From Flavobacterium sp. 9 (lineage in GTDB: Bacteria; Bacteroidota; Bacteroidia; Flavobacteriales; Flavobacteriaceae), in the NCBI RefSeq assembly GCF_002754195.1, contig NZ_PEEU01000001.1, positions 4,650,001 through 4,714,000 on the forward strand: DNA of 64,000 nt. Direction: 5' to 3'. The position numbers and the translations under genes were made by a program. Numbering within the stretch: the stretch's first letter is position 1; every line of letters begins with the position of its first letter. The notes under the pieces are model-generated. The model searched no databases. It had not been told where the DNA came from and saw only the letters and a list, made by a program, of their open reading frames with translations. This document shows, piece after piece, positions 43,119 to 51,887 of the stretch.

Positions 43119-43148
43119 TAAAAAAACGCTCTGGTTATCAGAGCGTTT
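43119..43148 (-). terminator. Terminator of purA
   Basis: A 10-bp perfect stem AAACGCTCTG / CAGAGCGTTT with a 5-base loop; T run on the minus strand. Confidence 0.88.
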
Positions 43149-43156
43149 AGTAATTA

Positions 43157-44428
43157 TTATTTTGTTATTGTTTGCTTTCTGTCTGGTCCAACAGATACAA
43201 TCTTAATTGGCACTCCAACTTCAGCTTCAATAAACTCAATATATTCTTTTAACTCGATAGGTAATTGATCGTAAGTTGTCAATCCTGTTAAATCAGCTTG
43301 CCATCCTTTAAACTCTTTATAAACAGGAGTTACGTTTTCTGGCTCGATGTTATAAGGAAAGTGAGAAATGTTTTGTCCTTTGTAGTTATACTCCGTACAA
43401 ACTTTTAAAGTTTCGAATCCTGAAAGAACGTCACCTTTCATCATCATTAATTGAGTAACACCGTTTACCTGAACAGCATATTTTAAAGCTACAAGGTCTA
43501 ACCATCCACAACGTCTTTGTCTTCCTGTTACAGATCCAAATTCGTTACCAACTCTTGCCATTGTTGCACCAACTTCGTCAAAAAGTTCTGTTGGGAAAGG
43601 TCCGCTACCAACACGAGTAACATAAGCTTTAAAAATTCCGTAAACTTCTTTGATTTTGTTAGGAGCAATTCCTAAACCAGTACAAGCTCCGGCAGCAGTA
43701 GTATTTGATGAAGTTACGAAAGGATAAGTTCCAAAATCAACATCTAATAATGAACCTTGAGCTCCTTCGCATAGAATAGATTTACCAGCTTTTTGAGCTT
43801 GGTAGATATATTCTTCACTGTCAATAAAATCTAATTTTTTTAATTCTTCAATAGCTTCAAAGAACTCTTTTTCAAGTTCATCTAAGTTGTATTGAATCGC
43901 TACATCATAAAAAGCAATCATTGCTTCATGTTTGTCAGCTAAAGCTCTGTAACGATCTTTAAAGTCTTCTAATTCGATATCTCCAACACGTAAACCGTTT
44001 CTACCAGTTTTGTCCATATAAGTTGGACCAATTCCTTTAAGTGTAGAACCAATTTTTGCTTTTCCTTTTGATGCCTCAGAAGCTGCATCTAACAAACGGT
44101 GTGTTGGTAAAATTAAATGTGCTTTTCTTGAAATGATCAATTTGCTTTTGATGTCAAGGTTAAATTTCTCTAAACCTTCAATTTCTTTTTGAAAAACTAC
44201 CGGATCTATTACAACACCGTTTCCGATGATGTTTATTGATTTTTTATGAAAAATTCCAGAAGGAATGGTTCTTAGTACATGTTTGATTCCGTCAAATTCT
44301 AATGTATGTCCTGCGTTTGGTCCTCCTTGAAAACGTGCAATAATATCATAATTAGAGGTAAGAACGTCAACAATTTTCCCTTTACCTTCATCTCCCCATT
44401 GTAATCCTAATAATAAATCTACGGTCAT
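43157..44428 (-). CDS. purA: Adenylosuccinate synthetase
   Basis: A 423-residue GTP-dependent ligase making adenylosuccinate from IMP and aspartate in AMP synthesis. Motifs: LQWGDEGKGKIVD (P-loop), ARFQGGPNAGHTLEFDG, STLKGIGPTYMDKTGRNGLR, EGAQGSLLDVDFGTYPFVTS and the C-terminal VGPDRKQTI. Full length. It follows the Fur-family gene by 93 bp on the same strand, a pairing seen in other Flavobacteriia. Confidence 0.97.
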   Translation of the reverse strand: MTVDLLLGLQWGDEGKGKIVDVLTSNYDIIARFQGGPNAGHTLEFDGIKHVLRTIPSGIFHKKSINIIGNGVVIDPVVFQKEIEGLEKFNLDIKSKLIISRKAHLILPTHRLLDAASEASKGKAKIGSTLKGIGPTYMDKTGRNGLRVGDIELEDFKDRYRALADKHEAMIAFYDVAIQYNLDELEKEFFEAIEELKKLDFIDSEEYIYQAQKAGKSILCEGAQGSLLDVDFGTYPFVTSSNTTAAGACTGLGIAPNKIKEVYGIFKAYVTRVGSGPFPTELFDEVGATMARVGNEFGSVTGRQRRCGWLDLVALKYAVQVNGVTQLMMMKGDVLSGFETLKVCTEYNYKGQNISHFPYNIEPENVTPVYKEFKGWQADLTGLTTYDQLPIELKEYIEFIEAEVGVPIKIVSVGPDRKQTITK

Positions 44429-44521
44429 TCTGTTTTAATTTGCGTTGAGGCAATCTCAATTGCCCTACTGATTAATGTAGTTAATTTTCTTTTTTTATTT
44501 TTTGAATAATTCCTTTCAGGA

Positions 44522-44989
44522 TTATTGTTTTTGCTTTTTGTTTCCGTAGAAATACAACGAATGATTCGTAATTTCGATATCAAATATTTCTTCGATTGTT
44601 TTTTTGATGGTCTGAATCCTTGGATCGCAAAATTCAATTACTTCGCCAGAATCAGTCATGATAATGTGATCGTGCTGTTTGTCGAAATACGATTTTTCGT
44701 AATAAGCCTGATTTTGTCCAAATTGATGTTTTCTAACCAAAGCGCAGTCTAACAATAACTCGATCGTGTTGTATAAAGTAGCCCTACTCACACGATAGTT
44801 CTTGTTTTTCATTTTGATATATAAGTTTTCTATGTCAAAATGCTCTTCGCTATCGTAAATTTCCTGAAGTATAGCATAACGCTCAGGAGTTTTGCGATGC
44901 CCTTTTTGTTCAAGATACATTGTAAAAACGTTTTTTACAATTTCTTGATTTCTAGTGTTGTCAGTTGAAATGAGTGTCATATCCGGCAA
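44522..44989 (-). CDS. Fur-family transcriptional regulator
   Basis: A 155-residue Fur/PerR-like protein. The winged helix covers about 30-85 ([20 protein letters not shown], then [20 protein letters not shown]). The metal-binding part has [20 protein letters not shown]. The C-terminal CxxC zinc motifs of many Fur proteins are absent, so it resembles a PerR/Fur variant with different zinc use. It probably controls metal or peroxide genes; its location upstream of purA recalls PerR regulating purine genes, but this is only a suggestion. Confidence 0.88.
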   Translation of the reverse strand: MPDMTLISTDNTRNQEIVKNVFTMYLEQKGHRKTPERYAILQEIYDSEEHFDIENLYIKMKNKNYRVSRATLYNTIELLLDCALVRKHQFGQNQAYYEKSYFDKQHDHIIMTDSGEVIEFCDPRIQTIKKTIEEIFDIEITNHSLYFYGNKKQKQ

Positions 44990-45164
44990 AGATAAATTTT
45001 TATTTTTAATGAATAAAAGTTTCGGGTTTAAAGTTTAACGTTCCTCTTTTAATTTGAGTAGCGATAATGCACTAATTTAAGGCTTTTACGCTAATAATAT
45101 TTAAAGAATCCAGATAAGCTTAATTAACATAATTATTTTTATTTATGATAAAACTAACAATTCT

Positions 45165-45713
45165 TTATTTAGTTTTAGACATGTACATATACCAATTCCA
45201 TTCCCAGGTTTCTCCGTTATCATCAGACATTGCCTGACTCCAAACAGGATTATTTTCGTCTCTGGCATCCCAACGGAATACTTGCAAAACATTTTTATCT
45301 TCAAATATATCTTTCGAAAAAAAATGTCCAATCTTGTTTTCAAACGAACCAATTACTGGTTTATCCAAAGTTCCTGTATTAGAATCCGCCCAATAAATAC
45401 TCCACAATTTTGTTTTTGGATTAAAAAGGCGAACTGTCATTCCTTCAAAAAATTCATTGTCAAAAGTTGCCAGAAAATTATCAATATTCCCAATCCCGTT
45501 CAGGATCTTGTACATTTCCTGAGTCGACGAAAATTCGATCCATTCAGTGCAATTTGCAAATCTCTTCTTTAGTTTTTTATTCCTAATAATTGATTTCCCC
45601 TGAAAAAAATCAAAATCATCTTTTGAAGAAGATTCAGAAGCAACAATTAAAAGTGCTCCGTTTTCATCAAAAATTACTTTTGGAATTTCTATTTCTAAGG
45701 AATTGTTTATCAT
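45165..45713 (-). CDS. DUF1579-like protein of unknown function
   Basis: A 182-residue protein without a signal peptide. The text FDFFQGKSIIRNKKL, then TEWIEFSSTQEMYKILNGIG and NIDNFLA, FEGMTVRLFNPKTKLWSIYW and NGETWEWNWYMYM follows a family of beta-barrel proteins related to DUF1579 (lipocalin-like). The role is unknown; possibly binds a small hydrophobic ligand. It stands alone between the RelA/SpoT gene and the Fur gene. Confidence 0.7.
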   Translation of the reverse strand: MINNSLEIEIPKVIFDENGALLIVASESSSKDDFDFFQGKSIIRNKKLKKRFANCTEWIEFSSTQEMYKILNGIGNIDNFLATFDNEFFEGMTVRLFNPKTKLWSIYWADSNTGTLDKPVIGSFENKIGHFFSKDIFEDKNVLQVFRWDARDENNPVWSQAMSDDNGETWEWNWYMYMSKTK

Positions 45714-45819
45714 GAAAAAATATTTATAGCAATAATTTAAGTAAAGAACAATTTAAGTAAAATAATCACGCGATATATTATTCCCCTTTTGACTTTAAGA
45801 CTTTAAGCTTTCGACTAAT

Positions 45820-48042
45820 TTAGGTTCTGTATTCTCTTGTTACTTTATCAACACCGTCAATTTTCTTGATTGCATTAATCATTTTCTTCAAAATGGTATT
45901 ATTTTTTACAATAACAGCAATTTGTCCGTGAAAAATTCCGGCATCAGTACTTAACGAAATACTCTGAATATTCACGCTCATATTGTTCGAAATTACCCTT
46001 GTCAATTGATTTGTAAGTCCCAAAACATCCATTCCGGTAATGTTAATAATGGCTTTGAATTCTTCTTGCGAAGAGTCAATCCATTTGGCACTCATAATAC
46101 GATACGCATAATTTGACTGCATTCCAATTGCATTCGGGCAATCTTTTTTATGTACTTTGATTCCTTCGTTTATCGTTACAAAACCAAAAACATCGTCTCC
46201 GGGAATTGGGTTACAACATTGCGAAAGTTTGTAATCGAGTTTGTCATGCTCAGTCCCAAAAACCAACATATCATAATTACTGCTGATAACAGGTTTATGA
46301 ATATCATCTGCGGCCGTAGTATCTTTATTTCGTTTAATTTTATTTTTAAAGAAATTGATAAACGTGTTGCTTTTTTGGGCAGCATAATCTTTTAATTGCT
46401 GATTTTCGATTGCACCAATACCAACTCTGTAAAACAAATCTAAACTTGTTTTAAGTTTGAAAAAGTTAACCAATTCATTGATTACTTGTTCATTGATCGT
46501 TATTTTAAGATGCTTAAGTTTTCTGGTAAGTAATTCTTTTCCTTCTTCGGCAATTTTTTTAGTGTTCTCGTTAAGAACGTTTTTAATCTTATTTTTGGCT
46601 CTTGAAGTTGTAACGTATTCTAACCAGTTTACCGTTGGTTTTTGATTAACCGAAGTAATAACTTCAACCTGATCACCACTTTTTAGTTCGTGATTTAATG
46701 GAACCAAGCGTCCATTTACACGAGTTCCTCTGGTTTTAATTCCAATTTCAGAGTGAATACTAAACGCAAAATCTAGAGAAGTAGCACCTTTTGGCAATGA
46801 TTTAATTTCACCTTTTGGTGTAAAGACGAAGATTTCTTTCGAATATAAATTCATTTTGAAATCTTCGACAAAATCAACCGCATTAGTTTCCTGATTTTCT
46901 AATGCTTCGCGAAGTAAATTCAACCAAACGTCAAGACCGCTTTCTTCTGTGGCTCCGTTTTTATATTTGTAATGCGCTGCATAACCTTTTTCGGCAATTT
47001 CATCCATACGTTCACTTCGAACCTGCACTTCGACCCAACGACCTTTTGGTCCCATAACGGTAATGTGCAAAGCTTCGTAACCGGTAGATTTTGGAGATGA
47101 AATCCAGTCACGCAAACGGCTCGGGCTTGGTCTGTAATGATCTGTTACGATGGAATATATTTTCCATGCAACAAATTTTTCGTCGTGTTGATCTGATTTA
47201 TAGACAATTCTCAAAGCAAATTTGTCATAAACTTCATCAAAACTCACATTTTGAGCGCGCATTTTTCTACGAATCGAATAGATAGATTTCGGACGCCCTT
47301 TTATGATATAATCAATGTTTTCTAAGTCTAAGGATTTTTTCAAAACATCCGAAATGTCTTTGATATATGCATCCTGTTCCTCTTTTGTTTCTCTAATTTT
47401 GCTAACAATGTCGTTATAAACAGCAGGTTCTGTATATTTTAAGCCTAAATCTTCCAGTTTAGTTTTAATATTATAAAGTCCTAAACGGTGGGCGAGTGGC
47501 GCATAAATATAAAGCGTTTCCGAGGCGATTTTGGTTTGTTTGTATTCCGCCATCGAATCCATAGTTTGCATATTGTGCAAACGATCTGCCAGTTTTATCA
47601 AAATTACACGAACATCATCGTTCAGCGTAAGAATCATTTTTCTAAAATTCTCTGCTTGCATTGAAGCATTCAAATCTTTTTGAACCAAAGATATTTTGGT
47701 TAAACCTTCAACTAACTGAGCGACTTTTGGGTTGAATAAACGCTCAATATCTTCAACGGTCATTGGAGTATCTTCGACAACATCGTGCAATAAAGCCGCA
47801 GCAATAGAGGTCGCTCCCAAACCAATTTCTGAGGCAACAATTTTTGCAACTGCAATAGGATGAAAGATATACGCCTCGCCAGATTTGCGTCTTTGTTCTT
47901 TGTGCGCATCAACGGCAACATCAAATGCTTTACGAATAAGTTTTTTGTCGGTTGGGCTTAAAGTCTGATAACTGATTCGAAGTAATTCTTTGTACTCTTG
48001 GGCAATTGCTTTATTTTCTTTTTCAATATCTATTTCTATCAT
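45820..48042 (-). CDS. RelA/SpoT bifunctional (p)ppGpp synthetase/hydrolase
   Basis: A 740-residue RSH protein from the ATG at 48042 (MIEIDIEKENKAIAQEYKEL); an upstream TTG would add five residues. The HD hydrolase domain (about 40-190) has HPIAVAKIVASEIG and ALLHDVVEDT. The synthetase domain (about 235-345) has RPKSIYSIRRKMRAQ and STGYEALHITV. TGS at about 400-460 (VFTPKGEIKSLPKGATSLDF), then a Cys-containing region (LSQCCNPIPGDDVFGFVT) and a C-terminal ACT domain (about 670-740). Both catalytic sites look intact, so it is a long bifunctional RSH controlling the stringent response. Confidence 0.95.
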   Translation of the reverse strand: MIEIDIEKENKAIAQEYKELLRISYQTLSPTDKKLIRKAFDVAVDAHKEQRRKSGEAYIFHPIAVAKIVASEIGLGATSIAAALLHDVVEDTPMTVEDIERLFNPKVAQLVEGLTKISLVQKDLNASMQAENFRKMILTLNDDVRVILIKLADRLHNMQTMDSMAEYKQTKIASETLYIYAPLAHRLGLYNIKTKLEDLGLKYTEPAVYNDIVSKIRETKEEQDAYIKDISDVLKKSLDLENIDYIIKGRPKSIYSIRRKMRAQNVSFDEVYDKFALRIVYKSDQHDEKFVAWKIYSIVTDHYRPSPSRLRDWISSPKSTGYEALHITVMGPKGRWVEVQVRSERMDEIAEKGYAAHYKYKNGATEESGLDVWLNLLREALENQETNAVDFVEDFKMNLYSKEIFVFTPKGEIKSLPKGATSLDFAFSIHSEIGIKTRGTRVNGRLVPLNHELKSGDQVEVITSVNQKPTVNWLEYVTTSRAKNKIKNVLNENTKKIAEEGKELLTRKLKHLKITINEQVINELVNFFKLKTSLDLFYRVGIGAIENQQLKDYAAQKSNTFINFFKNKIKRNKDTTAADDIHKPVISSNYDMLVFGTEHDKLDYKLSQCCNPIPGDDVFGFVTINEGIKVHKKDCPNAIGMQSNYAYRIMSAKWIDSSQEEFKAIINITGMDVLGLTNQLTRVISNNMSVNIQSISLSTDAGIFHGQIAVIVKNNTILKKMINAIKKIDGVDKVTREYRT

Positions 48043-48136
48043 AACGGCATAGTTCAAGTACTAAAAATAGCAATAAGTTTGAACATACGCAAGGGAATGG
48101 AAGGTTGATTTTTGAATGAGTTTATTTTGTTTAAAG

Positions 48137-48230
48137 TTTCAGGTTTCAAGTTTTTGAGCACTGTTTTCACGTCCAGTTTTAAACCTGAAACCTGAAACCT
48201 GAAACCTGAAACCTGAAACCTGAAACTTTG
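48137..48230. repeat. CCTGAAA heptamer array with inverted partner
   Basis: Six exact tandem copies of CCTGAAA occupy 48184-48225. Upstream, GTTTCAGGTTTCAAGTTTT (about 48137) is complementary, so the stretch can fold. It lies between the minus-strand serine hydrolase gene and the RelA/SpoT gene. Confidence 0.85.
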
Positions 48231-48233
48231 AAA

Positions 48234-49772
48234 TTATTCCTTCGAAAAATCCAAATCCTGAAAATCATAACTAAAATCAGTTAATTCAGAGATTGGAAGC
48301 ATTTTTAGGTTAATTACTTTTCCGTTTTCATCATATTTGAAAAGCAAATGAGCATCAGCATGGAAAAAAGCATTATTCCATTTTACGACATAATTTCCAT
48401 CTTTATAGAAAAAGACTTCGCCAACGAGTTGCGGAGAACGCTTTGAGGCAAAATATACTTTCCCTTTTTTCTCTGTTATAGTCACTTCGCCAAACCAATT
48501 GTCTTTGTAAGTTCCTGTAATTTTCGAAAAATCAGTTTTTAGTTTATCTTTTTTATTTTTAGCAACAGTTGCCCAAACTTCATCCGTTACTTTATCAGCA
48601 GATTCTTCACTGGCTTTCACACGATTGCTGTAAGTCGTTACGTAATCGTCTGGTTTAATGCCTAAATAACTGTCTTTTATCGTGTTTGTAATAGCGCTAA
48701 AAGCTGCTCCGGATTGCTGATTGGTCAAAACAATAATTCCTAAACCTATTTCAGGAATCAAAGTAGTTTGCGTTACATTTCCTTCTAAACCACCAGTATG
48801 AGAAACTTGTTTATATCCTTTTACATCACTTAAAAACCAGCCTAAACCATAACCTGAAAAATGAGTATTGTATGGAGGTCTTGTTTTCGCCGGAATAATA
48901 GTCTGCAATTGCCACATTTCATCGTGTTCTTTTTCAGAAAACAATTGTTTATTATCGCCATATTTTCCGTTATTGATTTGAAGAATCGCCCATTTACTCA
49001 AATCATTTACACTTGAATAAATTCCGGCTGCACCATCAAAAAGTTGGTTTTCATAACGTTTTATCGTTTTCAGTTTTCCATCAATCGGAACGTGCGGCGT
49101 AATAACATTGCTAGTATCTTTTAGCCGTTTAATAGAAGCGACACTATTGTTCATTTCTAAAGGTTTCATGATACGATCTTCGACAAAATCTGCCCAGGTT
49201 TGACCCGTTACAACATGCACAATTTCGCCAGCGATAATGTACATCAGGTTATCGTAATCATACTTAGTTCTAAAACTTGAAACAGGTTTTAGATATCTTA
49301 AATTATGGATAATATCCTGCGCTTTAAAATCACTTCCGTCAGGCCAGATCATCAAATCTCCGGCACCAAGTCCAAGTCCGCTTCTGTGTGTTAGTAAATC
49401 ACGAATAGTGAATTCACGAGTTACATAATCATCAGACATTTTGAAATCCGGAAGATATTTTGTCACTTTATCATCCCATTTTATTTTGCCTTCATCAACC
49501 AGCATTGCAAGTGCAGCCGTTGTAAAAGCTTTACTATTTGAGGCAATTCCAAAAAGCGTATTTGCATCGACTTTTTGCTGTGTTATTATAGATTTTACGC
49601 CATAACCTTTTGCCAGAACTACTTTTCCGTCTTTTACAATTGCAACAGCAATTCCGGGAACATCAAATGCTTTTATAGTACGATTTACCAATTCATCGAC
49701 TTCTTGATTGGTTATTTGTGCCGAAACGGAAAAACTAAATAATAATGCTAAAAGAGATAATTTGTAATTCAT
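48234..49772 (-). CDS. Class C beta-lactamase-like serine hydrolase
   Basis: A 512-residue protein from the ATG at 49772 (MNYKLSLLALLFSFSVSAQ signal peptide). An upstream in-frame start would remove the signal peptide and overlap the preceding gene. The beta-lactamase/DD-peptidase motifs are present: SNSK (SxxK) in ASNSKAFTTAAL, YDN as the second motif (KYDYDNLMYI) and HTGG (SHTGGLEG) as the third. The C-terminal 150 residues carry a beta-rich DUF3471-type domain. It probably works in the periplasm as an esterase or peptidase rather than a true antibiotic lactamase. Confidence 0.88.
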   Translation of the reverse strand: MNYKLSLLALLFSFSVSAQITNQEVDELVNRTIKAFDVPGIAVAIVKDGKVVLAKGYGVKSIITQQKVDANTLFGIASNSKAFTTAALAMLVDEGKIKWDDKVTKYLPDFKMSDDYVTREFTIRDLLTHRSGLGLGAGDLMIWPDGSDFKAQDIIHNLRYLKPVSSFRTKYDYDNLMYIIAGEIVHVVTGQTWADFVEDRIMKPLEMNNSVASIKRLKDTSNVITPHVPIDGKLKTIKRYENQLFDGAAGIYSSVNDLSKWAILQINNGKYGDNKQLFSEKEHDEMWQLQTIIPAKTRPPYNTHFSGYGLGWFLSDVKGYKQVSHTGGLEGNVTQTTLIPEIGLGIIVLTNQQSGAAFSAITNTIKDSYLGIKPDDYVTTYSNRVKASEESADKVTDEVWATVAKNKKDKLKTDFSKITGTYKDNWFGEVTITEKKGKVYFASKRSPQLVGEVFFYKDGNYVVKWNNAFFHADAHLLFKYDENGKVINLKMLPISELTDFSYDFQDLDFSKE

Positions 49773-49788
49773 AATATAAAGTTTTGGT

Positions 49789-50580
49789 TTAGTTGAATCC
49801 TCTTTGTCTTTTGGCTTCAAAAATTAAAATAGCCGCAGCAACAGACACATTCATACTGTCGATTTCGCCTTGCATTGGAATAATAATATTTTGTGTTGCT
49901 GCATCACGCCAGTCTTGCGTTAGACCTGTGGCTTCTGTACCAACAACCAAAGCAGTTGGAGTAGTAAAATCCTGTGTATGATATGAAGTTGAATTTTGTA
50001 AAGTAGCGCAGTAAAAATCAATCTTTTTTTCTTTCAAAAAAGCAATGATTTCGGCAGTAGTTCCGGTTGCAATTTGATTCGTAAATAAACAACCAACGCT
50101 AGAACGTACAATATTTGGATTGTATAAATCACTTTTAGGGTTTGCGATCAAAACTGCGTCAAGATTTGCAGCATCTGCGGTACGTAAAAGTGCTCCAATA
50201 TTTCCTGGTTTTTCAGGAGCTTCGGCCACAATAATTAATGGATTATCAGATAATTTTAAATCAGATAATGACATCGATTTTGTTTTGGCTATAGCCAAAA
50301 TACCTTCGGTGGTATCGCGATATGCTAGTTTTTGGTAAACTTCCTTATTGATTTCGATTAACTGAACTGGTGCATTAACCAATTTATTAATCTCATTTTC
50401 AGTAACCAATTCAGGTAAAAATAAAACAGTTTCGATTTCGTAACCGCCTTTTATAGCAAGAGAAATTTCACGTAAACCTTCAATTAAAAATGTTCCGGTT
50501 TGTTTGCGGTTTTTTGCCTTTTCCTGTAATAAAACAAGAGATTTTATAAACGGATTTTGTATTGAAGTAATTTGTTTCAT
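49789..50580 (-). CDS. TrmH/SpoU family RNA methyltransferase
   Basis: A 263-residue SPOUT enzyme. The N-terminal substrate-binding part (SIQNPFIKSLVLLQEKAKNR, then GTFLIEGLREISLAI) resembles the L30e-like SpoU substrate domain. The catalytic knot has PEKPGNIGALLRTADAAN (motif 1), VVGTEATGLTQDW (motif 2) and IPMQGEIDSMNVSVAAAI (motif 3). It methylates ribose 2'-OH in rRNA or tRNA. The exact target is unknown. Confidence 0.92.
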   Translation of the reverse strand: MKQITSIQNPFIKSLVLLQEKAKNRKQTGTFLIEGLREISLAIKGGYEIETVLFLPELVTENEINKLVNAPVQLIEINKEVYQKLAYRDTTEGILAIAKTKSMSLSDLKLSDNPLIIVAEAPEKPGNIGALLRTADAANLDAVLIANPKSDLYNPNIVRSSVGCLFTNQIATGTTAEIIAFLKEKKIDFYCATLQNSTSYHTQDFTTPTALVVGTEATGLTQDWRDAATQNIIIPMQGEIDSMNVSVAAAILIFEAKRQRGFN

Positions 50581-50670
50581 TCTTAAAGGTACTTAGGTTC
50601 TGAGGCGCTAAGGTACTGAGATTTTTTAAAATAGGGGCAAAGGTTCAGAGATACAAAGGGGCAAAGTTTA
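50580..50670. repeat. GGTTCTGAGG / AAGGTACT short-period repeats
   Basis: Imperfect direct repeats of about 8-10 bases (AAAGGTACTTAGGTTCTGAGGC, then GCTAAGGTACTGAG) upstream of the methylase gene. The same style of sequence appears at 39885-39912, 51723-51785 and 62690-62720. Confidence 0.5.
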
Positions 50671-50686
50671 AAATGAAATAAAAAAA

Positions 50687-50766
50687 TTGCCACGAATTGC
50701 TCGAATTTGCATTAATTTTTTTCGCATTGAAATAAAAAAGTGATTCGATCAATTCGTGGCAAAAAA
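50687..50766. repeat. GCCACGAATT..AATTCGTGGC palindrome
   Basis: TTGCCACGAATTGCTCGAATT and GATCAATTCGTGGCAAAAAA bound an AT-rich loop. On the minus strand it ends in a T run after the stem, fitting a terminator for the DUF2167 gene. Confidence 0.65.
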
Positions 50767-50769
50767 TAT

Positions 50770-51693
50770 TTATTCCTGTGTAGAATTATTTTCTTCTAAA
50801 AGTACAGTTTCTTCTTCCTCTGGTCTTGTAGTAACCTGATCTTTTTTACCGAATAAAAATTTCTTGAAAGCAGCAAAACCTGCTGCAATTGCTAAAAATA
50901 TAATTTTACCAAACTTGGCAAGAATAGCAAAGAAACCAACTTTTGCAAGGACTTTTCCGGCAACTAATCCGCCAATAGTCCACGCAGCAACAGTATCAGT
51001 ATCTGCATCAAAGTCTAAATATTTGTGTCCGTCATTGAATTCAACACTTTTCAAGATTCCGGGAATACTTGCTTTTACTTCTGCAAGTTCACTCATTCCC
51101 GCAACTGCCGAAATATTATACATTCCTTTTCGTCCCAAAACTCTTAAATCATAGTTTAAAGTATTGGCTTGATCCTGACCAAATTTTAATTCTTTTGCCC
51201 AATGCAATACTTTCAAGTTATTATCATAATAAGGTTTTGACGCCCAGCCTATTAATTGCACTTCGGGATAACCACCTTTTTTACGTTCTTCATTTTCTGT
51301 CTGAACATCTTCTTTCATGGTTTTTAGCAAATCGTCATAGTCAATATCTCCCGCATCGTCGTCTTTTACAAAACCATCTCCTTGATAACTAATAACAAAC
51401 ATCCAACTATTGCTATGTGTAACTCCTTTTCCGTCAGGTACAAGAGATCCTAAAACACTTTTATCTTCTGGATTTCCCCATAAATTTGTCAAAACTCCCT
51501 GTGTTTGTTCAGCATTAAGGAATTTAAATCCTGCTGGAACATTTAATGTCCCGTCTCCTTCTGGTAAAGTAATTTTTCCTGATTGGTAATTTAAAGTTTT
51601 CTCAAAAAGCTCATCATTGTTTTTAGGTTCCTGAGCTGCAATTTTGGGGATAAAAAAGGCAATTAAAAAAAGAAATGGTAGAAATTTTTTCAT
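50770..51693 (-). CDS. DUF2167 domain membrane protein
   Basis: A 307-residue protein with a signal peptide (LPFLFLIAFFIPKIAAQ). The DUF2167 core has LPEGDGTLNVPAGFKFLNAE, then GVLTNLWGNPEDKSVLGSLV and WVISYQGDGF-like text. A hydrophobic pair near the C-terminus (about 240-285: AWTIGGLVAGKVLAKVGFFA, then IIFLAIAAGFAAFKKFLFGK) anchors it in the membrane. The tail is Glu-rich. The function of the family is unknown. Confidence 0.85.
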   Translation of the reverse strand: MKKFLPFLFLIAFFIPKIAAQEPKNNDELFEKTLNYQSGKITLPEGDGTLNVPAGFKFLNAEQTQGVLTNLWGNPEDKSVLGSLVPDGKGVTHSNSWMFVISYQGDGFVKDDDAGDIDYDDLLKTMKEDVQTENEERKKGGYPEVQLIGWASKPYYDNNLKVLHWAKELKFGQDQANTLNYDLRVLGRKGMYNISAVAGMSELAEVKASIPGILKSVEFNDGHKYLDFDADTDTVAAWTIGGLVAGKVLAKVGFFAILAKFGKIIFLAIAAGFAAFKKFLFGKKDQVTTRPEEEETVLLEENNSTQE

Positions 51694-51793
51694 TGAAATA
51701 AATTGGTTTTGGTTGATTATTTTGAAGGTTCTAAGATTTTGAGATGCTAAGTTTCTAAGGTTTTTTTAAGTTGCAAAGGTTTATAGAAAAAGT

Positions 51794-51887
51794 TTGCCAC
51801 GAATTTCACGAATTTGCACTAATTTTTATTCGCGCTTAAGCGAAATTCTGATTCGTAGAAATTTGTGCAATTCGTGGCAAAAAAATA
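51794..51887. repeat. GCCACGAATTTC..AATTCGTGGC palindrome
   Basis: TTGCCACGAATTTCACGAATT and GTGCAATTCGTGGCAAAAAAA form a long imperfect palindrome just after the minus-strand phosphatase gene. The minus strand would end in a T run, as for a terminator. Confidence 0.65.

Noticed and set aside
44425..44637. Frame between purA and the Fur-family gene
   Set aside because: It overlaps the Fur gene in another frame and has a composition unlike real proteins; the Fur gene is clearly coding.
48184..48225. CRISPR-like array
   Set aside because: Repeats are 7 bases with no spacers, and no cas gene is present; it is a tandem microsatellite.
48234..49820. Longer serine hydrolase starting at 49820
   Set aside because: Overlaps the RNA methyltransferase gene and adds 16 residues before an evident signal peptide at 49772.
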